A DNA stretch of 64,000 nt from an uncultured Eubacteriales bacterium. GTDB taxonomy: Bacteria > Bacillota > Clostridia > Oscillospirales > Acutalibacteraceae. The stretch spans positions 1 to 64,000 of the forward strand of contig CAQKRU010000002.1 in the NCBI GenBank assembly GCA_948823415.1, read 5' to 3'. Shown here in pieces: positions 1 through 8,431 of this stretch. The position numbers were made by a program, and so were the translations under genes. Positions within the stretch are counted from its first letter, which is position 1. Each line of letters opens with the position of its first letter. Under the pieces are notes generated by a model. That model did not search any database. It was given only the letters and a program-made list of their open reading frames with translations, and was not told the origin of the DNA.

Positions 1-606
1 TTTATTGGCATCGTCGTCAGACTGCGTATCCTCGCGCTTGCTTACCGATAAAGTCAAAATCTCGGACCGACCATCGCCGTCAAAATCGCTCACAAGCATG
101 TCAGAGTAAGTCTCCTCCGGCGTCAAATCGTTATAGTTACCGTCCTCATAAAGGATAACCGTAAGCTCCTTGCCGTAACTCGTGTAGCTGCTCCAGCCCA
201 AAATGATGTCATCAATGCCGTCGCCGTTAATGTCGCCAAAGCAAACCTTGTCCAAATCGACACCCTTGGCGTCGATAGTCTTGATAACCTTCCACGTGTC
301 GCCAACTTTGTCGATAACCATTATATAAGATTGCGCATCCTTTGAGGCCAGCTGATAAACCGCGATTGCCTCGTCTTGTGAGTCACCGTCCAAGTCGTGC
401 ATAATAATAGCGGACTTAAAATCGCCATTTTGCGGATATTTAAAGATGATATCCTCGCCGACCGTGCGCTCAATAAGCGCCTGAATCTGCGCCATTTCGC
501 CAGTGGCCTTGGGCGGATGCATCAGATTGCTGGTGTTAAAGCTGCTAAGAGAACACCCCGAAGTAAAAAGCATAATAAAAATTGGCAAAATCAGGATTTT
601 TTTCAT
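1..606 (-). CDS. Lipoprotein with FG-GAP/VCBS-like repeats (partial, runs off the left edge)
   Basis: The reading frame is open from an ATG at 606-604 to the window edge, giving the first 202 residues. The N terminus is a lipoprotein signal: a hydrophobic stretch ending in the lipobox FTSGC with Cys18, so export and lipid anchoring outside the membrane are expected. At least three DxDxDG-type loops follow (HDLDGDSQDE near 70, GDINGDGIDD near 122, SDFDGDGRSE near 173), the pattern of FG-GAP/VCBS beta-propeller blades that bind calcium. An AAGGAG ribosome site lies 6-8 bases upstream. It sits 22 bases downstream of trmB and is probably co-transcribed with it. The function is not recognised; adhesion or sensing at the cell surface would fit the fold, but that is inference. 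Confidence 0.75.
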   Translation of the reverse strand, partial: MKKILILPIFIMLFTSGCSLSSFNTSNLMHPPKATGEMAQIQALIERTVGEDIIFKYPQNGDFKSAIIMHDLDGDSQDEAIAVYQLASKDAQSYIMVIDKVGDTWKVIKTIDAKGVDLDKVCFGDINGDGIDDIILGWSSYTSYGKELTVILYEDGNYNDLTPEETYSDMLVSDFDGDGRSEILTLSVSKREDTQSDDDANK

Positions 607-628
607 TTTATTAGCTCCTTTTTGTTGT

Positions 629-1294
629 CTATTCGCCGTGACGTAGCCGCGCGATCAAGAATTTTATTTTTTTGCCCATCTCGCAAAACATTTTTTCGTG
701 CTCTGTCGAGATATTCCCGTCAAACCCGGAGTTTAACAAATCTTTGGTCACATAAATTATCTCAAACCCGGACTCCTTAAAATAAGTTATGCTCTCGTAA
801 AAAAGGCCATCGTCATCGGTCTTGAAGTAAATTTCGCCACCGGGCGCCAAAAACTTTTTATACTTTTCAAGCTGCCGCGGATGCGTTAATCGGCGTTTTT
901 TGTGCCTCGGCTTTGGCCAAGGGTTACAAAAATTTATGTAAGTCCGCGAGATTACGTCACTTTCGCTAAGGATATCATCTATGCGCTCGATGTTTTGCGC
1001 TGTTAAAAAAAGATTATCAATAGGCCGGCTTAGCGCAGAGTATTGCCACTCAACATTTCTTTTTGCAAGAGCCAAAACCTCGCTTTTTATGTCGACTGCA
1101 ATAAAGTTTTTGTCCAAATTTTTGCTAGCGATTTCTGCGATAAAAGAGCCCTTACCGCACCCCAACTCTAAGTAAACTGGCTGCTTTTTGCCAAAAAGAT
1201 TATGCCAGTTGCCCTTATTTAGCGCGGGGTTGTCAACAAAAAACTCGCAAGCCGCAAGCTCTGGCCTGGCCCAAGGCTTTCTTCTTATTCTCAT
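629..1294 (-). CDS. trmB: tRNA (guanine-N7-)-methyltransferase TrmB
   Basis: Makes m7G46 in the variable loop of tRNAs using S-adenosylmethionine. The SAM-binding glycine motif ELGCGKGSF lies near residue 42, followed by the family signature NPWPKPRHKKRRLTH (about 125-140) and FKTDDDGLFYES, with the C-terminal STEHEK motif. The 221-residue length matches the bacterial family. The ATG at 1294 is chosen because family members begin MR-R-KPWA; an in-frame TTG at 1348 has an AAGGAGG just downstream of it rather than upstream, so the longer form looks unlikely. A TATAAT-like box at 1366-1361 would put transcription start near 1354, leaving a roughly 60-base leader. The lipoprotein gene follows in the same direction. 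Confidence 0.95.
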   Translation of the reverse strand: MRIRRKPWARPELAACEFFVDNPALNKGNWHNLFGKKQPVYLELGCGKGSFIAEIASKNLDKNFIAVDIKSEVLALAKRNVEWQYSALSRPIDNLFLTAQNIERIDDILSESDVISRTYINFCNPWPKPRHKKRRLTHPRQLEKYKKFLAPGGEIYFKTDDDGLFYESITYFKESGFEIIYVTKDLLNSGFDGNISTEHEKMFCEMGKKIKFLIARLRHGE

Positions 1295-1472
1295 TGTACA
1301 AAGGTCACTGTAAAGAGGCTCGCGGCCCCCGTTTGCCTCCTTTTTCAATCGTTAAATTTTATTATATCATAAACGCGTGCAAATTAATATCCCCAAATTT
1401 TCGTAGCCGCGATGGCGATTCCAGCGCGGATTAAGTAAAACTACCCAGCAAAACTCAAGCTAACACGTGTGC

Positions 1473-1501
1473 TTGACAGTGCGCGTAAAATTTGATAAAA
1501 T
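1473..1501 (+). promoter_or_regulatory. Sigma-A-type promoter for the remA operon
   Basis: TTGACA (1473-1478) and TAAAAT (1496-1501) are separated by 17 bases, about 55 bases before remA. This probably drives remA-gmk-rpoZ and perhaps the genes beyond. Confidence 0.7.
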
Positions 1502-1555
1502 AATATTATAAATTTATTTTTGTTGCGGGGCGCAAAAAGGGAGAAATAAAGCGTT

Positions 1556-1831
1556 ATGAAGTTTATAAACATCGGGTTTGGCAATATGGTGTCATCCACG
1601 AGGATTGTTAGCATCGTGTGCCCGGATGCGGCGCCGATAAAGCGGGCTGTTAGCGAGGCGAGGAACAAAAATGAGCTAATAGATGCGACTTGTGGTAGGC
1701 GGACGAGGGCTGTTATTGTGACGGATTGCGAGCTTATGATTCTTTCGGCTCTGCATCCAGAGACGATTGTTAATAGGCTAAAAGGTGGATGTTCTCAAAA
1801 TGGCGGGGAGGAACCAGATTTGTATGAATAA
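1556..1831 (+). CDS. remA: RemA family extracellular-matrix regulator (DUF370)
   Basis: Small DNA-binding regulator; in Bacillus subtilis RemA activates biofilm matrix and osmoprotection genes. The start KFINIGFGNMVSSTRIVSIV and the block IDATCGRRTRAV (about residues 43-54) are the family hallmarks, and the 91-residue length is normal. A GGGAGAAA ribosome site precedes the ATG. It lies directly upstream of and overlaps gmk, the arrangement conserved across Firmicutes. The regulon in this organism cannot be read from the window. Confidence 0.93.
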   Translation: MKFINIGFGNMVSSTRIVSIVCPDAAPIKRAVSEARNKNELIDATCGRRTRAVIVTDCELMILSALHPETIVNRLKGGCSQNGGEEPDLYE

Positions 1832-2450
1832 TAATGGCTTGTTGATCGTTTTGTCGGGGCCTTCTGGTTCGGGAAAGGACACCGTGCTTGAAAAACTCCT
1901 TAAGCTTGATGATAACATAGTGAAGTCGGTCTCTGCAACAACGAGGCCTGCTAGGGATGGCGAAGTTGACGGGAAGGATTACTTTTTTGTTTCGGAGGAG
2001 ACTTTTTGCGATGCAATATCGAATAAAACTTTGCTGGAACATGCCAAGTATTGCGGTAATTACTATGGAACGTCAAAAAAAGTGGTCGAAAAACTGCTAA
2101 ACAGCGGGAAAGATGTTGTGCTAAAGATAGAGACAGAGGGCGCCAGGCAGATAAAAGAAAAGTGCGAGGACTCGCTGAGAATATTTATATTGCCGACTTC
2201 CATGAAAGTTCTGGCGGATAGGCTGTTTAATCGCGGCACAGAAGATAAAAAAAGTTTGGAAAGCCGCTTGGCAAGGGCTGTGGATGAGATTGCATATTCG
2301 TTGGACTATGATTATATCGTTATAAATGACGACGTGGATAAATGCGCGCGGAATATATATTCTATTATAAATGCCGAAAAATTCAGGGTTTGCAGGATGA
2401 AAAATATTGTTAATGAGGTGTTGAACAATGCAAAAACCGTCGATCGATGA
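1824..2450 (+). CDS. gmk: Guanylate kinase
   Basis: Phosphorylates GMP to GDP with ATP. The P-loop GPSGSGKDT is at residues 12-20 with Asp following Lys, and the GMP-binding motif SATTRPARDGEVDGKDYFFV follows around residue 38. The ATG at 1824 is preferred because it leaves few residues before the first beta strand and lies 12 bases after GGGGAGG (1805-1811); an upstream ATG at 1800 is possible. It overlaps the end of remA by 8 bases and its own end overlaps rpoZ by 23 bases, indicating translational coupling. Length 208 residues is typical. Confidence 0.96.
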   Translation: MNNNGLLIVLSGPSGSGKDTVLEKLLKLDDNIVKSVSATTRPARDGEVDGKDYFFVSEETFCDAISNKTLLEHAKYCGNYYGTSKKVVEKLLNSGKDVVLKIETEGARQIKEKCEDSLRIFILPTSMKVLADRLFNRGTEDKKSLESRLARAVDEIAYSLDYDYIVINDDVDKCARNIYSIINAEKFRVCRMKNIVNEVLNNAKTVDR

Positions 2451-2631
2451 GATGTTGTCGGGAAAAAAGAGCAAGTATGCACTGGTAATTGGTGTGGCTA
2501 AGCGCGCGAGGGAGATTACCAGAGAGGCCGAGCAAAATGGAGAGCCGTTGGTGGAAAAGCCAGTAAACCTCGCAATACGGGACTTTAAGGCGCATAAATA
2601 CGAAATATTTGAACCGGATATTAACAGTTAG
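2428..2631 (+). CDS. rpoZ: RNA polymerase omega subunit
   Basis: Structural subunit that helps assemble beta-prime into RNA polymerase. The 67-residue protein opens with KPSIDEML, and contains SKYALVIGVAKRAREI followed by KPVNLAIRDF, the conserved omega core. It starts inside the end of gmk with a GAGGTG ribosome site. In most Firmicutes coaBC follows rpoZ; here only about 50 bases separate rpoZ from priA, so that gene is absent from its usual slot. Confidence 0.95.
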   Translation: MQKPSIDEMLSGKKSKYALVIGVAKRAREITREAEQNGEPLVEKPVNLAIRDFKAHKYEIFEPDINS

Positions 2632-2681
2632 GCCGATAAAATCATGGCTATAGGCTAAGATGCTGGGTTTGAGGAAGTTTT

Positions 2682-5156
2682 ATGTCACAAAAATTCATTG
2701 TAAAAGTTGCGGTTGAGCATATTGTTTACCGACTGGATAAGCTTTATGACTACGTGCTGCCAAGGGAGCTTGCTAAGGAAGTGGCTTTGGGCTGCAGAGT
2801 GCTGGTTCCTTTTGGGATGAGCAATAAAAAGCGCCAAGGAATCGTGTTGCAGATAGAGGTTGCATTGGATAAAGCTGATGGGGCTGGGATTAAATTAAAG
2901 GAAGTTTTTGCGGTGCTAGATGAGGCGCCGCTTTTGAATGATGAGATGTTGAAGCTTGCCCAGTTTATGAAGCAGAAATATTTTTGCACGATTTTTGATG
3001 CCATTAAATTGATGATTCCAGCTGGGATGAGCTTTAAGCTACATGAGAAGTTTAGGCTTTGCGATGGATTTGATGAGACTCAAATTAGCGGCTGTACCGC
3101 TTTGGAGAGGGATTTGGTAACTTACTTAGAAGCTGCGACGGGATGGGTTGCTAAAGAAACTTTGATTGCCAGGTTTGGCGCGGATGTTTTGGTTTGTTTG
3201 AAAAGCCTAGAAAATACGGGCATGATTCAAAAAAAAGAGGCTAAAAAAAGGGCCGTGGCTGACGCTACGGTGAAGATGGTTCAGCTAAAGGCAGGAGCTT
3301 TGCGGGATAACGCTAAACTTACAGCCAAGCAAAAAATTGTTTTTGACGTTTTGAAGCAGCATTTGAGCGGAATTTCTTTTAAGGAAATTTTGTACGTAAC
3401 TGGTGTGAGTGCTGCTGTTGTTGACAATTTGGTAAAAAAAAACATTGCGGAATATTTTGACGATAAGGTTTACAGAGACCCCTATAAAAACGTGAAGTTT
3501 TCGGGATTTTCAAGAGATGTGATGTTAACAAAGGAGCAGACGGATGCTTATGGATCTATTTATGAACTTTATAAAGCGCATGAATACAAGGTTTCGTTGC
3601 TTTATGGAATTACCGGAAGCGGCAAAACTTCAGTGTTCATGCGGTTGATAGAGGATGTTGTTACAGATGGGAAAAATGTCATTGTTATGGTGCCGGAGAT
3701 TGCGCTGACAGCGCAGATGGTGGCCATTTTTAAGGGCAGATTTTTGGATAAAGTTGCGGTTTTTCATAGCGGGTTGTCAGTATCGGAGCGGCTTGACGAA
3801 TATCGTCGGGTTAAGAATGGCTTGGTTAACGTGGTTGTGGGGACTCGGTCGGCTGTCTTTGCGCCATTTGAAGAGGTTGGGCTTGTCATTATGGACGAGG
3901 AACAGGAATCTAGCTACAAATCGGAGGCCACACCTCGCTTTCACGCTAGAGAAATCGCCAAATTTAGATGTTGCTACCATAAGTGTTTGTTGCTGCTGGC
4001 CTCTGCCACGCCGTCGGTCGAAAGCTTTTTTTTCGCAGAGCAGAATGTTTATAACGTGAATGTTCTGAAAAAACGCTACTCTGGCGCGGGTTTGCCGAGG
4101 GTTTCTGTTGTGGACATGAACAAGGAGCAAGAGGCGGGCAACTGCGGCGCGTTTAGCGAGCAGCTTATAGGTATGTTGGAGACGAACTTGAACAACGGCA
4201 AACAGTCGATTCTGCTGCTTAATAGGAGGGGCTACCACACGATGGTGACGTGCCGGAGCTGCATGCAGGTGGTGATGTGCCCTAATTGCAGCATCGCGTT
4301 GACGTTTCACTCTGCTAACCGAAGGCTGATGTGCCATTATTGCGGCTTTTCTATGGATATTACGGGCGAATGCCCAAGCTGCCATGAGCATGATTTGAAG
4401 TACATAGGCTTTGGAACGCAGCGGGCTGAGGAGGATTTGCAAAAAAGTCTGCCGGGTGCTAGAATTCTGCGAATGGATTCTGACACGACAATGACGAAGT
4501 TTGCTTACGAGAAAAAGTTGAACGCGTTTGCAAATGGCAGCTATGATGTGATGTTGGGGACGCAGATGATCGCGAAGGGGCTTGACTTCCCAAATGTCAC
4601 TTTGGTGGGAGTCTTGTTGGCAGATCAGGCCTTGTATGGCGCTGATTTTAGAAGCTATGAGCGGGCATTTTCGCTGCTTACTCAGGTAATTGGCCGGGCG
4701 GGGCGAGCCACAAATAGCGGCTGCGCGGTTATCCAGACGTTCACGCCAGAAAACCCAATCATAAAATTGGCGGCAGATCAGGATTATGACTCATTTTATA
4801 AGGACGAGATAGTGCTGAGAAGGGCCATGCTATACCCGCCGTTCGCCAAGCTTTGCGTGATTAGCTTTGTGGGCGAGAGGGAAACTCGGGTTATAGATGC
4901 GGCATTTTTCTTTTTTGGAATATTAAAAGAGCTTATCAAAAATGATTATTCTGGCTTGGCTGTTAGGATTTTGGGGCCTTCGCCGGCTCGGATTTTTAAG
5001 GTTAATAATAAATTTAGATATAAGATAATTGTTAAGTTTATGGACGAGAAGACCTTTGACAAGCTCGTTAACGACGCGCTTTTCAAGCTGGATGAGTGCA
5101 AAAAATTTTCTGGAGTTAGCACTTTTGTTGACGTTAATCCGGAATCGATTTTATAA
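2682..5156 (+). CDS. priA: Primosomal replication-restart helicase PriA
   Basis: 3'-to-5' helicase that reloads the replisome at stalled forks. At 824 residues it has full length: an N-terminal DNA-binding region, Walker A YGITGSGKTS near 308, motif II at 405-408, SATPSVESFFF, a cysteine-rich zinc module near 524-565 (CRSCMQVVMCPNC then CHYCG and CPSCH), and helicase motifs GTQMIAKGLDFPNVTLVGV and QVIGRAGRA. Motif II reads DEEQ where the family has DEEH. Start codon ATG 2682, with GAGGAAG upstream. It is followed after 24 bases by def, as in other Firmicutes. Confidence 0.96.
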   Translation: MSQKFIVKVAVEHIVYRLDKLYDYVLPRELAKEVALGCRVLVPFGMSNKKRQGIVLQIEVALDKADGAGIKLKEVFAVLDEAPLLNDEMLKLAQFMKQKYFCTIFDAIKLMIPAGMSFKLHEKFRLCDGFDETQISGCTALERDLVTYLEAATGWVAKETLIARFGADVLVCLKSLENTGMIQKKEAKKRAVADATVKMVQLKAGALRDNAKLTAKQKIVFDVLKQHLSGISFKEILYVTGVSAAVVDNLVKKNIAEYFDDKVYRDPYKNVKFSGFSRDVMLTKEQTDAYGSIYELYKAHEYKVSLLYGITGSGKTSVFMRLIEDVVTDGKNVIVMVPEIALTAQMVAIFKGRFLDKVAVFHSGLSVSERLDEYRRVKNGLVNVVVGTRSAVFAPFEEVGLVIMDEEQESSYKSEATPRFHAREIAKFRCCYHKCLLLLASATPSVESFFFAEQNVYNVNVLKKRYSGAGLPRVSVVDMNKEQEAGNCGAFSEQLIGMLETNLNNGKQSILLLNRRGYHTMVTCRSCMQVVMCPNCSIALTFHSANRRLMCHYCGFSMDITGECPSCHEHDLKYIGFGTQRAEEDLQKSLPGARILRMDSDTTMTKFAYEKKLNAFANGSYDVMLGTQMIAKGLDFPNVTLVGVLLADQALYGADFRSYERAFSLLTQVIGRAGRATNSGCAVIQTFTPENPIIKLAADQDYDSFYKDEIVLRRAMLYPPFAKLCVISFVGERETRVIDAAFFFFGILKELIKNDYSGLAVRILGPSPARIFKVNNKFRYKIIVKFMDEKTFDKLVNDALFKLDECKKFSGVSTFVDVNPESIL

Positions 5157-5180
5157 AATATTGAAAGGAATGTTGATATT

Positions 5181-5657
5181 ATGGCGATCAGGAACATAGT
5201 TTTGGAGGGAGACCCGATTTTATCGAAGAAGTGCCGCGTTATTGAAAATTTTGACGAAAGACTGGCGCAGCTTATCGACGATATGATCGAAACGATGCGG
5301 CTTAATAACGGAGTCGGATTGGCGGCGCCGCAGGTGGGCATGCTAAAAAGAGTGGTGGTTGTTCAGGTGGACAGGGATGAGCCGGCCATTGAGCTTGTTA
5401 ACCCCGAAATTATCGAAGCGGAGGGGCTTCAGGAGGAAGCGGAGGGCTGTCTTTCTTGCCCGGGAGAATATGGCATAACCAAAAGGCCCATGAGGGTTAA
5501 GGTTAAGACATTAGACAGGCTCGGAAAAGAGCATATTTACGAGGGTGAAGCTTTGTTGGCGAGGGCTTTTTGTCACGAGATTGACCATTTGGACGGAATT
5601 TTATTTAAGAGTCATGTAGTGCAGATGCTGGATGTATCGGACTTGAAGCGTTCTTGA
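5181..5657 (+). CDS. def: Peptide deformylase
   Basis: Removes the formyl group from nascent N-terminal methionine; metal dependent. All three family motifs are present: GVGLAAPQVG (motif 1, near residue 43), EGCLSCPGE (motif 2, with the metal-binding Cys) and HEIDHLDG (motif 3, HExxH near 132). At 158 residues it is a compact type-I-like enzyme. An AAAGGA ribosome site precedes the ATG. It is paired with fmt, which performs the opposing formylation of initiator tRNA. Confidence 0.97.
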   Translation: MAIRNIVLEGDPILSKKCRVIENFDERLAQLIDDMIETMRLNNGVGLAAPQVGMLKRVVVVQVDRDEPAIELVNPEIIEAEGLQEEAEGCLSCPGEYGITKRPMRVKVKTLDRLGKEHIYEGEALLARAFCHEIDHLDGILFKSHVVQMLDVSDLKRS

Positions 5658-5700
5658 AAGTTAACTAAAAAAGCCAAAAATTTGTTTGCGGGGCGATACA

Positions 5701-6630
5701 ATGAGAATCATATTCATGGGAACGCCGGATTTTGCCGTACCGTGCCTTGAGGCTTTGATAAGGTCGGCGCACGAGGTGGTGGCGGTCTTTACTCAGCCAG
5801 ACAAAAAAAAAGGTCGGGGCTACAAATTGGCGCCTCCACCAGTAAAAGAGCTCGCACTGAGGCACGGGATTGCAGTCTTTCAGCCAGAAACCTTAAACGA
5901 TGAAGAGGTTTTGCGCGTAATATCGGGGCTGGCGCCGGATTTGATTGTTGTGGTGGCTTATGGTAAAATATTGCCAAAGGCGATTTTGGCACTGCCGGAG
6001 CGAGGATGCATCAACGTGCACGGGTCGCTGTTGCCCAAGTACAGAGGCGCGGCGCCGATCCAGTGGGCGGTGTTAAACGGCGAGAAGGTTACGGGCGTGA
6101 CCACAATGCGCATGGACGAAGGGCTCGACACCGGGGACATCCTTTTAAAGGCCGAGACGCAAATCGGAGAAAACGAGACCTCGGGGGAGCTATTTGACCG
6201 GCTAAGCGTGATGGGCGCGCAGCTTTTATTGAAAACTTTACAAAGGCTAGAAAAAGGCGATATAATAAGGGAAAAGCAGGACGACCAAAAAGCAACTTAT
6301 GCGCCGATGCTGAATAAATCACTTTCGAGAATTGGCTGGAATAAGCTGGCCGCCGAGGTGCACAACTTGGTGCGAGGACTTAACCCATGGCCAGTGGCCG
6401 AGACTACTTTGGACGGGAAAGTCTTGAAGATATACAAAACGAAGCCGGTTTTATTGGAAGATAAGTCGGCACATCCGGGCGAAGTGGTGAGGCTGATGCC
6501 TTTTGTTGTGGCTTGCGGAGGGGGATCTGCTGTTGAGGTTTTGGAGTTGCAGCTGGAGTCCAAAAAGCGGATGAGCTCGGCGGACTTTGTGAGAGGCTAC
6601 AAATTGGGTGTTGGAGCAATTTTAGGGTGA
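5701..6630 (+). CDS. fmt: Methionyl-tRNA formyltransferase
   Basis: Transfers a formyl group from 10-formyl-tetrahydrofolate to Met-tRNA for initiation. The start MRIIFMGTPDFAVPCL, the folate-binding and catalytic stretch NVHGSLLPKYRGAAPIQWA (about 103-121) and MRMDEGLDTGDIL identify it, with the C-terminal OB-like domain from about 205. Length 309 residues is normal. The ATG at 5701 is the family start; a TTG five codons upstream has no better ribosome site. In many Clostridia fmt is followed by yugP and rsmB; here rsmB is missing. Confidence 0.97.
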   Translation: MRIIFMGTPDFAVPCLEALIRSAHEVVAVFTQPDKKKGRGYKLAPPPVKELALRHGIAVFQPETLNDEEVLRVISGLAPDLIVVVAYGKILPKAILALPERGCINVHGSLLPKYRGAAPIQWAVLNGEKVTGVTTMRMDEGLDTGDILLKAETQIGENETSGELFDRLSVMGAQLLLKTLQRLEKGDIIREKQDDQKATYAPMLNKSLSRIGWNKLAAEVHNLVRGLNPWPVAETTLDGKVLKIYKTKPVLLEDKSAHPGEVVRLMPFVVACGGGSAVEVLELQLESKKRMSSADFVRGYKLGVGAILG

Positions 6631-6648
6631 ATTTGGGAGGAAAATTTT

Positions 6649-7356
6649 ATGTACGGATTTTATTATTTTGACTACAGCTATTTTTGGTTCATGGTGCCGG
6701 CGCTGATAATCTCGCTTTACGCGCAGTTTAAGGTTAGCAGCACTTTTTCAAAGTATTCGAAGGTCAGAAATTCTAGAGGGCTTACTGGAGCGGACGCTGC
6801 TAATCGGGTTTTGGCGCAAAACGGCGTTACGGGTGTTGAGGTTGAGCATGTTTCTGGCGATTTAACCGATCATTTTGACCCGCGAACAAACGTAATTCGG
6901 CTGTCGGACTCGGTTTATTCTTCTACTTCGGTGGCCGCTGTTGGAGTTGCCGCCCATGAGGCCGGGCATGCAGTTCAACACGCCAACGGATATGCACCGA
7001 TGAACATCAGAAAAGCCTTGGTTCCTGTAACGAACATTGGCTCGACTTTGTCTATGCCGCTGATTTTTATTGGCCTTTTGCTACCGGTGCAATACGACTT
7101 CGTCGTTAATTTGGGCATCGCGCTGTTTAGCTTGGCGGTACTTTTTCAAGTTATAACGTTGCCGGTTGAATTTGACGCGAGCCGGCGGGCAATTGCAACG
7201 CTGGAGCAGGGCAGAACGCTTTGTGGAGAAGAGCTAACGGGTGCAAAAAAAGTTTTAACAGCAGCTGCAATGACGTATTTGGCAGCTACATTCACGGCTG
7301 TGATGTCTTTACTGAGGCTGCTTCTTATCGTGGCTGGTAGGCGGAGAGACGATTAG
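6649..7356 (+). CDS. yugP: YugP family membrane zinc metallopeptidase
   Basis: Predicted membrane-bound zinc protease (Zn_peptidase_2 family) of unknown substrate. HEAGH near residue 103 is the HExxH zinc site. Hydrophobic segments lie near residues 8-22, around 125-165 and near 210-230, so the catalytic domain is tethered in the membrane. Length 235 residues is typical. An AGGAAA ribosome site precedes the ATG. Its position between fmt and rlmN is conserved in Clostridia, but no mechanistic link to translation is known. Confidence 0.9.
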   Translation: MYGFYYFDYSYFWFMVPALIISLYAQFKVSSTFSKYSKVRNSRGLTGADAANRVLAQNGVTGVEVEHVSGDLTDHFDPRTNVIRLSDSVYSSTSVAAVGVAAHEAGHAVQHANGYAPMNIRKALVPVTNIGSTLSMPLIFIGLLLPVQYDFVVNLGIALFSLAVLFQVITLPVEFDASRRAIATLEQGRTLCGEELTGAKKVLTAAAMTYLAATFTAVMSLLRLLLIVAGRRRDD

Positions 7357-7386
7357 ACGAGATTAAAAAGTGAAGGGATCAAAGAT

Positions 7387-8430
7387 ATGGCGCTGGTCGA
7401 TATAAAGTCGATGTTTGAGGCGGAGCTTTTGGAGGATTTTAAGAAGTCGGGTTACCCGGCGTATAGGGCTAGTCAGGTATATCTGTGGCTGGTTAAGGGA
7501 GTAAAGCGCTTTGACGAGATGCGCAACCTGCCCAAGAGCTTGATTAGTGAGCTTTCGGAGAAATATTACGTTACGGGCGCTGAGATTGTGCGAAAGTTGG
7601 TATCTAAAATTGACGGGACGATAAAATACTTGTTTCGCTTAAACGACGGAGAGTATATCGAGGCCGTTGTGATGAGCTATCGGCACGGGTACACGATTTG
7701 CATATCGACGCAGGTTGGCTGCAAGATGGGCTGCAGGTTTTGCGCTACTGGGAAGGGCGGATTTGCGCGGAATTTGACTGCTTCAGAGATGATTTCACAG
7801 ATTAAAGAGGCCGAGTTGGACAGTGGGATCAGGATATCGAATGTTGTGCTGATGGGAATGGGAGAGCCGCTTGACAATTACGAGAATGTCGTTAGGTTTT
7901 TGAGGCTGGTTTCTTCTGCGGAAAATTTGAACATCGGAATGCGCCATATTTCGCTCTCGACCTGTGGTATAATTGATAAAATCTGCAAATTGGCCGAAGA
8001 AAAATTTCAGCTGACTTTGTCTGTCTCGCTGCACGCGCCGGACGATTTGACTCGAAGCAAGATAATGCCGATAAGTAAGAAATATAGCTTGGACGACCTT
8101 TTGGCGGCCTGCAGATTTTACATAAGCAAGACGAATAGGAGAATTTCGTTTGAGTATGCGATGATAGCTGGGGTTAACGACAGCGACGAGTGTGCGAGAC
8201 TTTTGGCAGAAAAACTTCGCAAAATGCTGTGCCATGTTAATTTGATTCCTGCTAATGACGTTGATTTTGCGCCGGGGAGTTATAAAAAAAGCGGGATGGA
8301 GCGAATAAAAAAGTTTGTTAATATCCTTGAAAAATATGGCATAAATGTTACAATAAGAAGGACGCTGGGCGCGGATATAAATGCCTCGTGCGGGCAGCTG
8401 AGGAGATCTACAAAGACGGTGGAGGTGTAA
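7387..8430 (+). CDS. rlmN: Dual-specificity RNA methyltransferase RlmN (23S A2503 / tRNA A37)
   Basis: Radical-SAM enzyme that makes 2-methyladenosine in 23S rRNA and some tRNAs. The cluster CKMGCRFC carries the CxxxCxxC iron-sulfur ligands (Cys112, Cys116, Cys119). The methyl-carrier region LSTCGI and the C-terminal INASCGQLRR supply the two catalytic cysteines. SLHAPDDLTRSKIMP and MGMGEPLDNY are further family blocks. 347 residues, typical. Its stop and the next start are one base apart (TAATATG), so prpC is translationally coupled. Confidence 0.97.
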   Translation: MALVDIKSMFEAELLEDFKKSGYPAYRASQVYLWLVKGVKRFDEMRNLPKSLISELSEKYYVTGAEIVRKLVSKIDGTIKYLFRLNDGEYIEAVVMSYRHGYTICISTQVGCKMGCRFCATGKGGFARNLTASEMISQIKEAELDSGIRISNVVLMGMGEPLDNYENVVRFLRLVSSAENLNIGMRHISLSTCGIIDKICKLAEEKFQLTLSVSLHAPDDLTRSKIMPISKKYSLDDLLAACRFYISKTNRRISFEYAMIAGVNDSDECARLLAEKLRKMLCHVNLIPANDVDFAPGSYKKSGMERIKKFVNILEKYGINVTIRRTLGADINASCGQLRRSTKTVEV

Positions 8431-8431
8431 T

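Noticed and set aside
397..780. 127-residue open frame on the plus strand
   Set aside because: It crosses the minus-strand lipoprotein and trmB genes and has no own promoter or homology.
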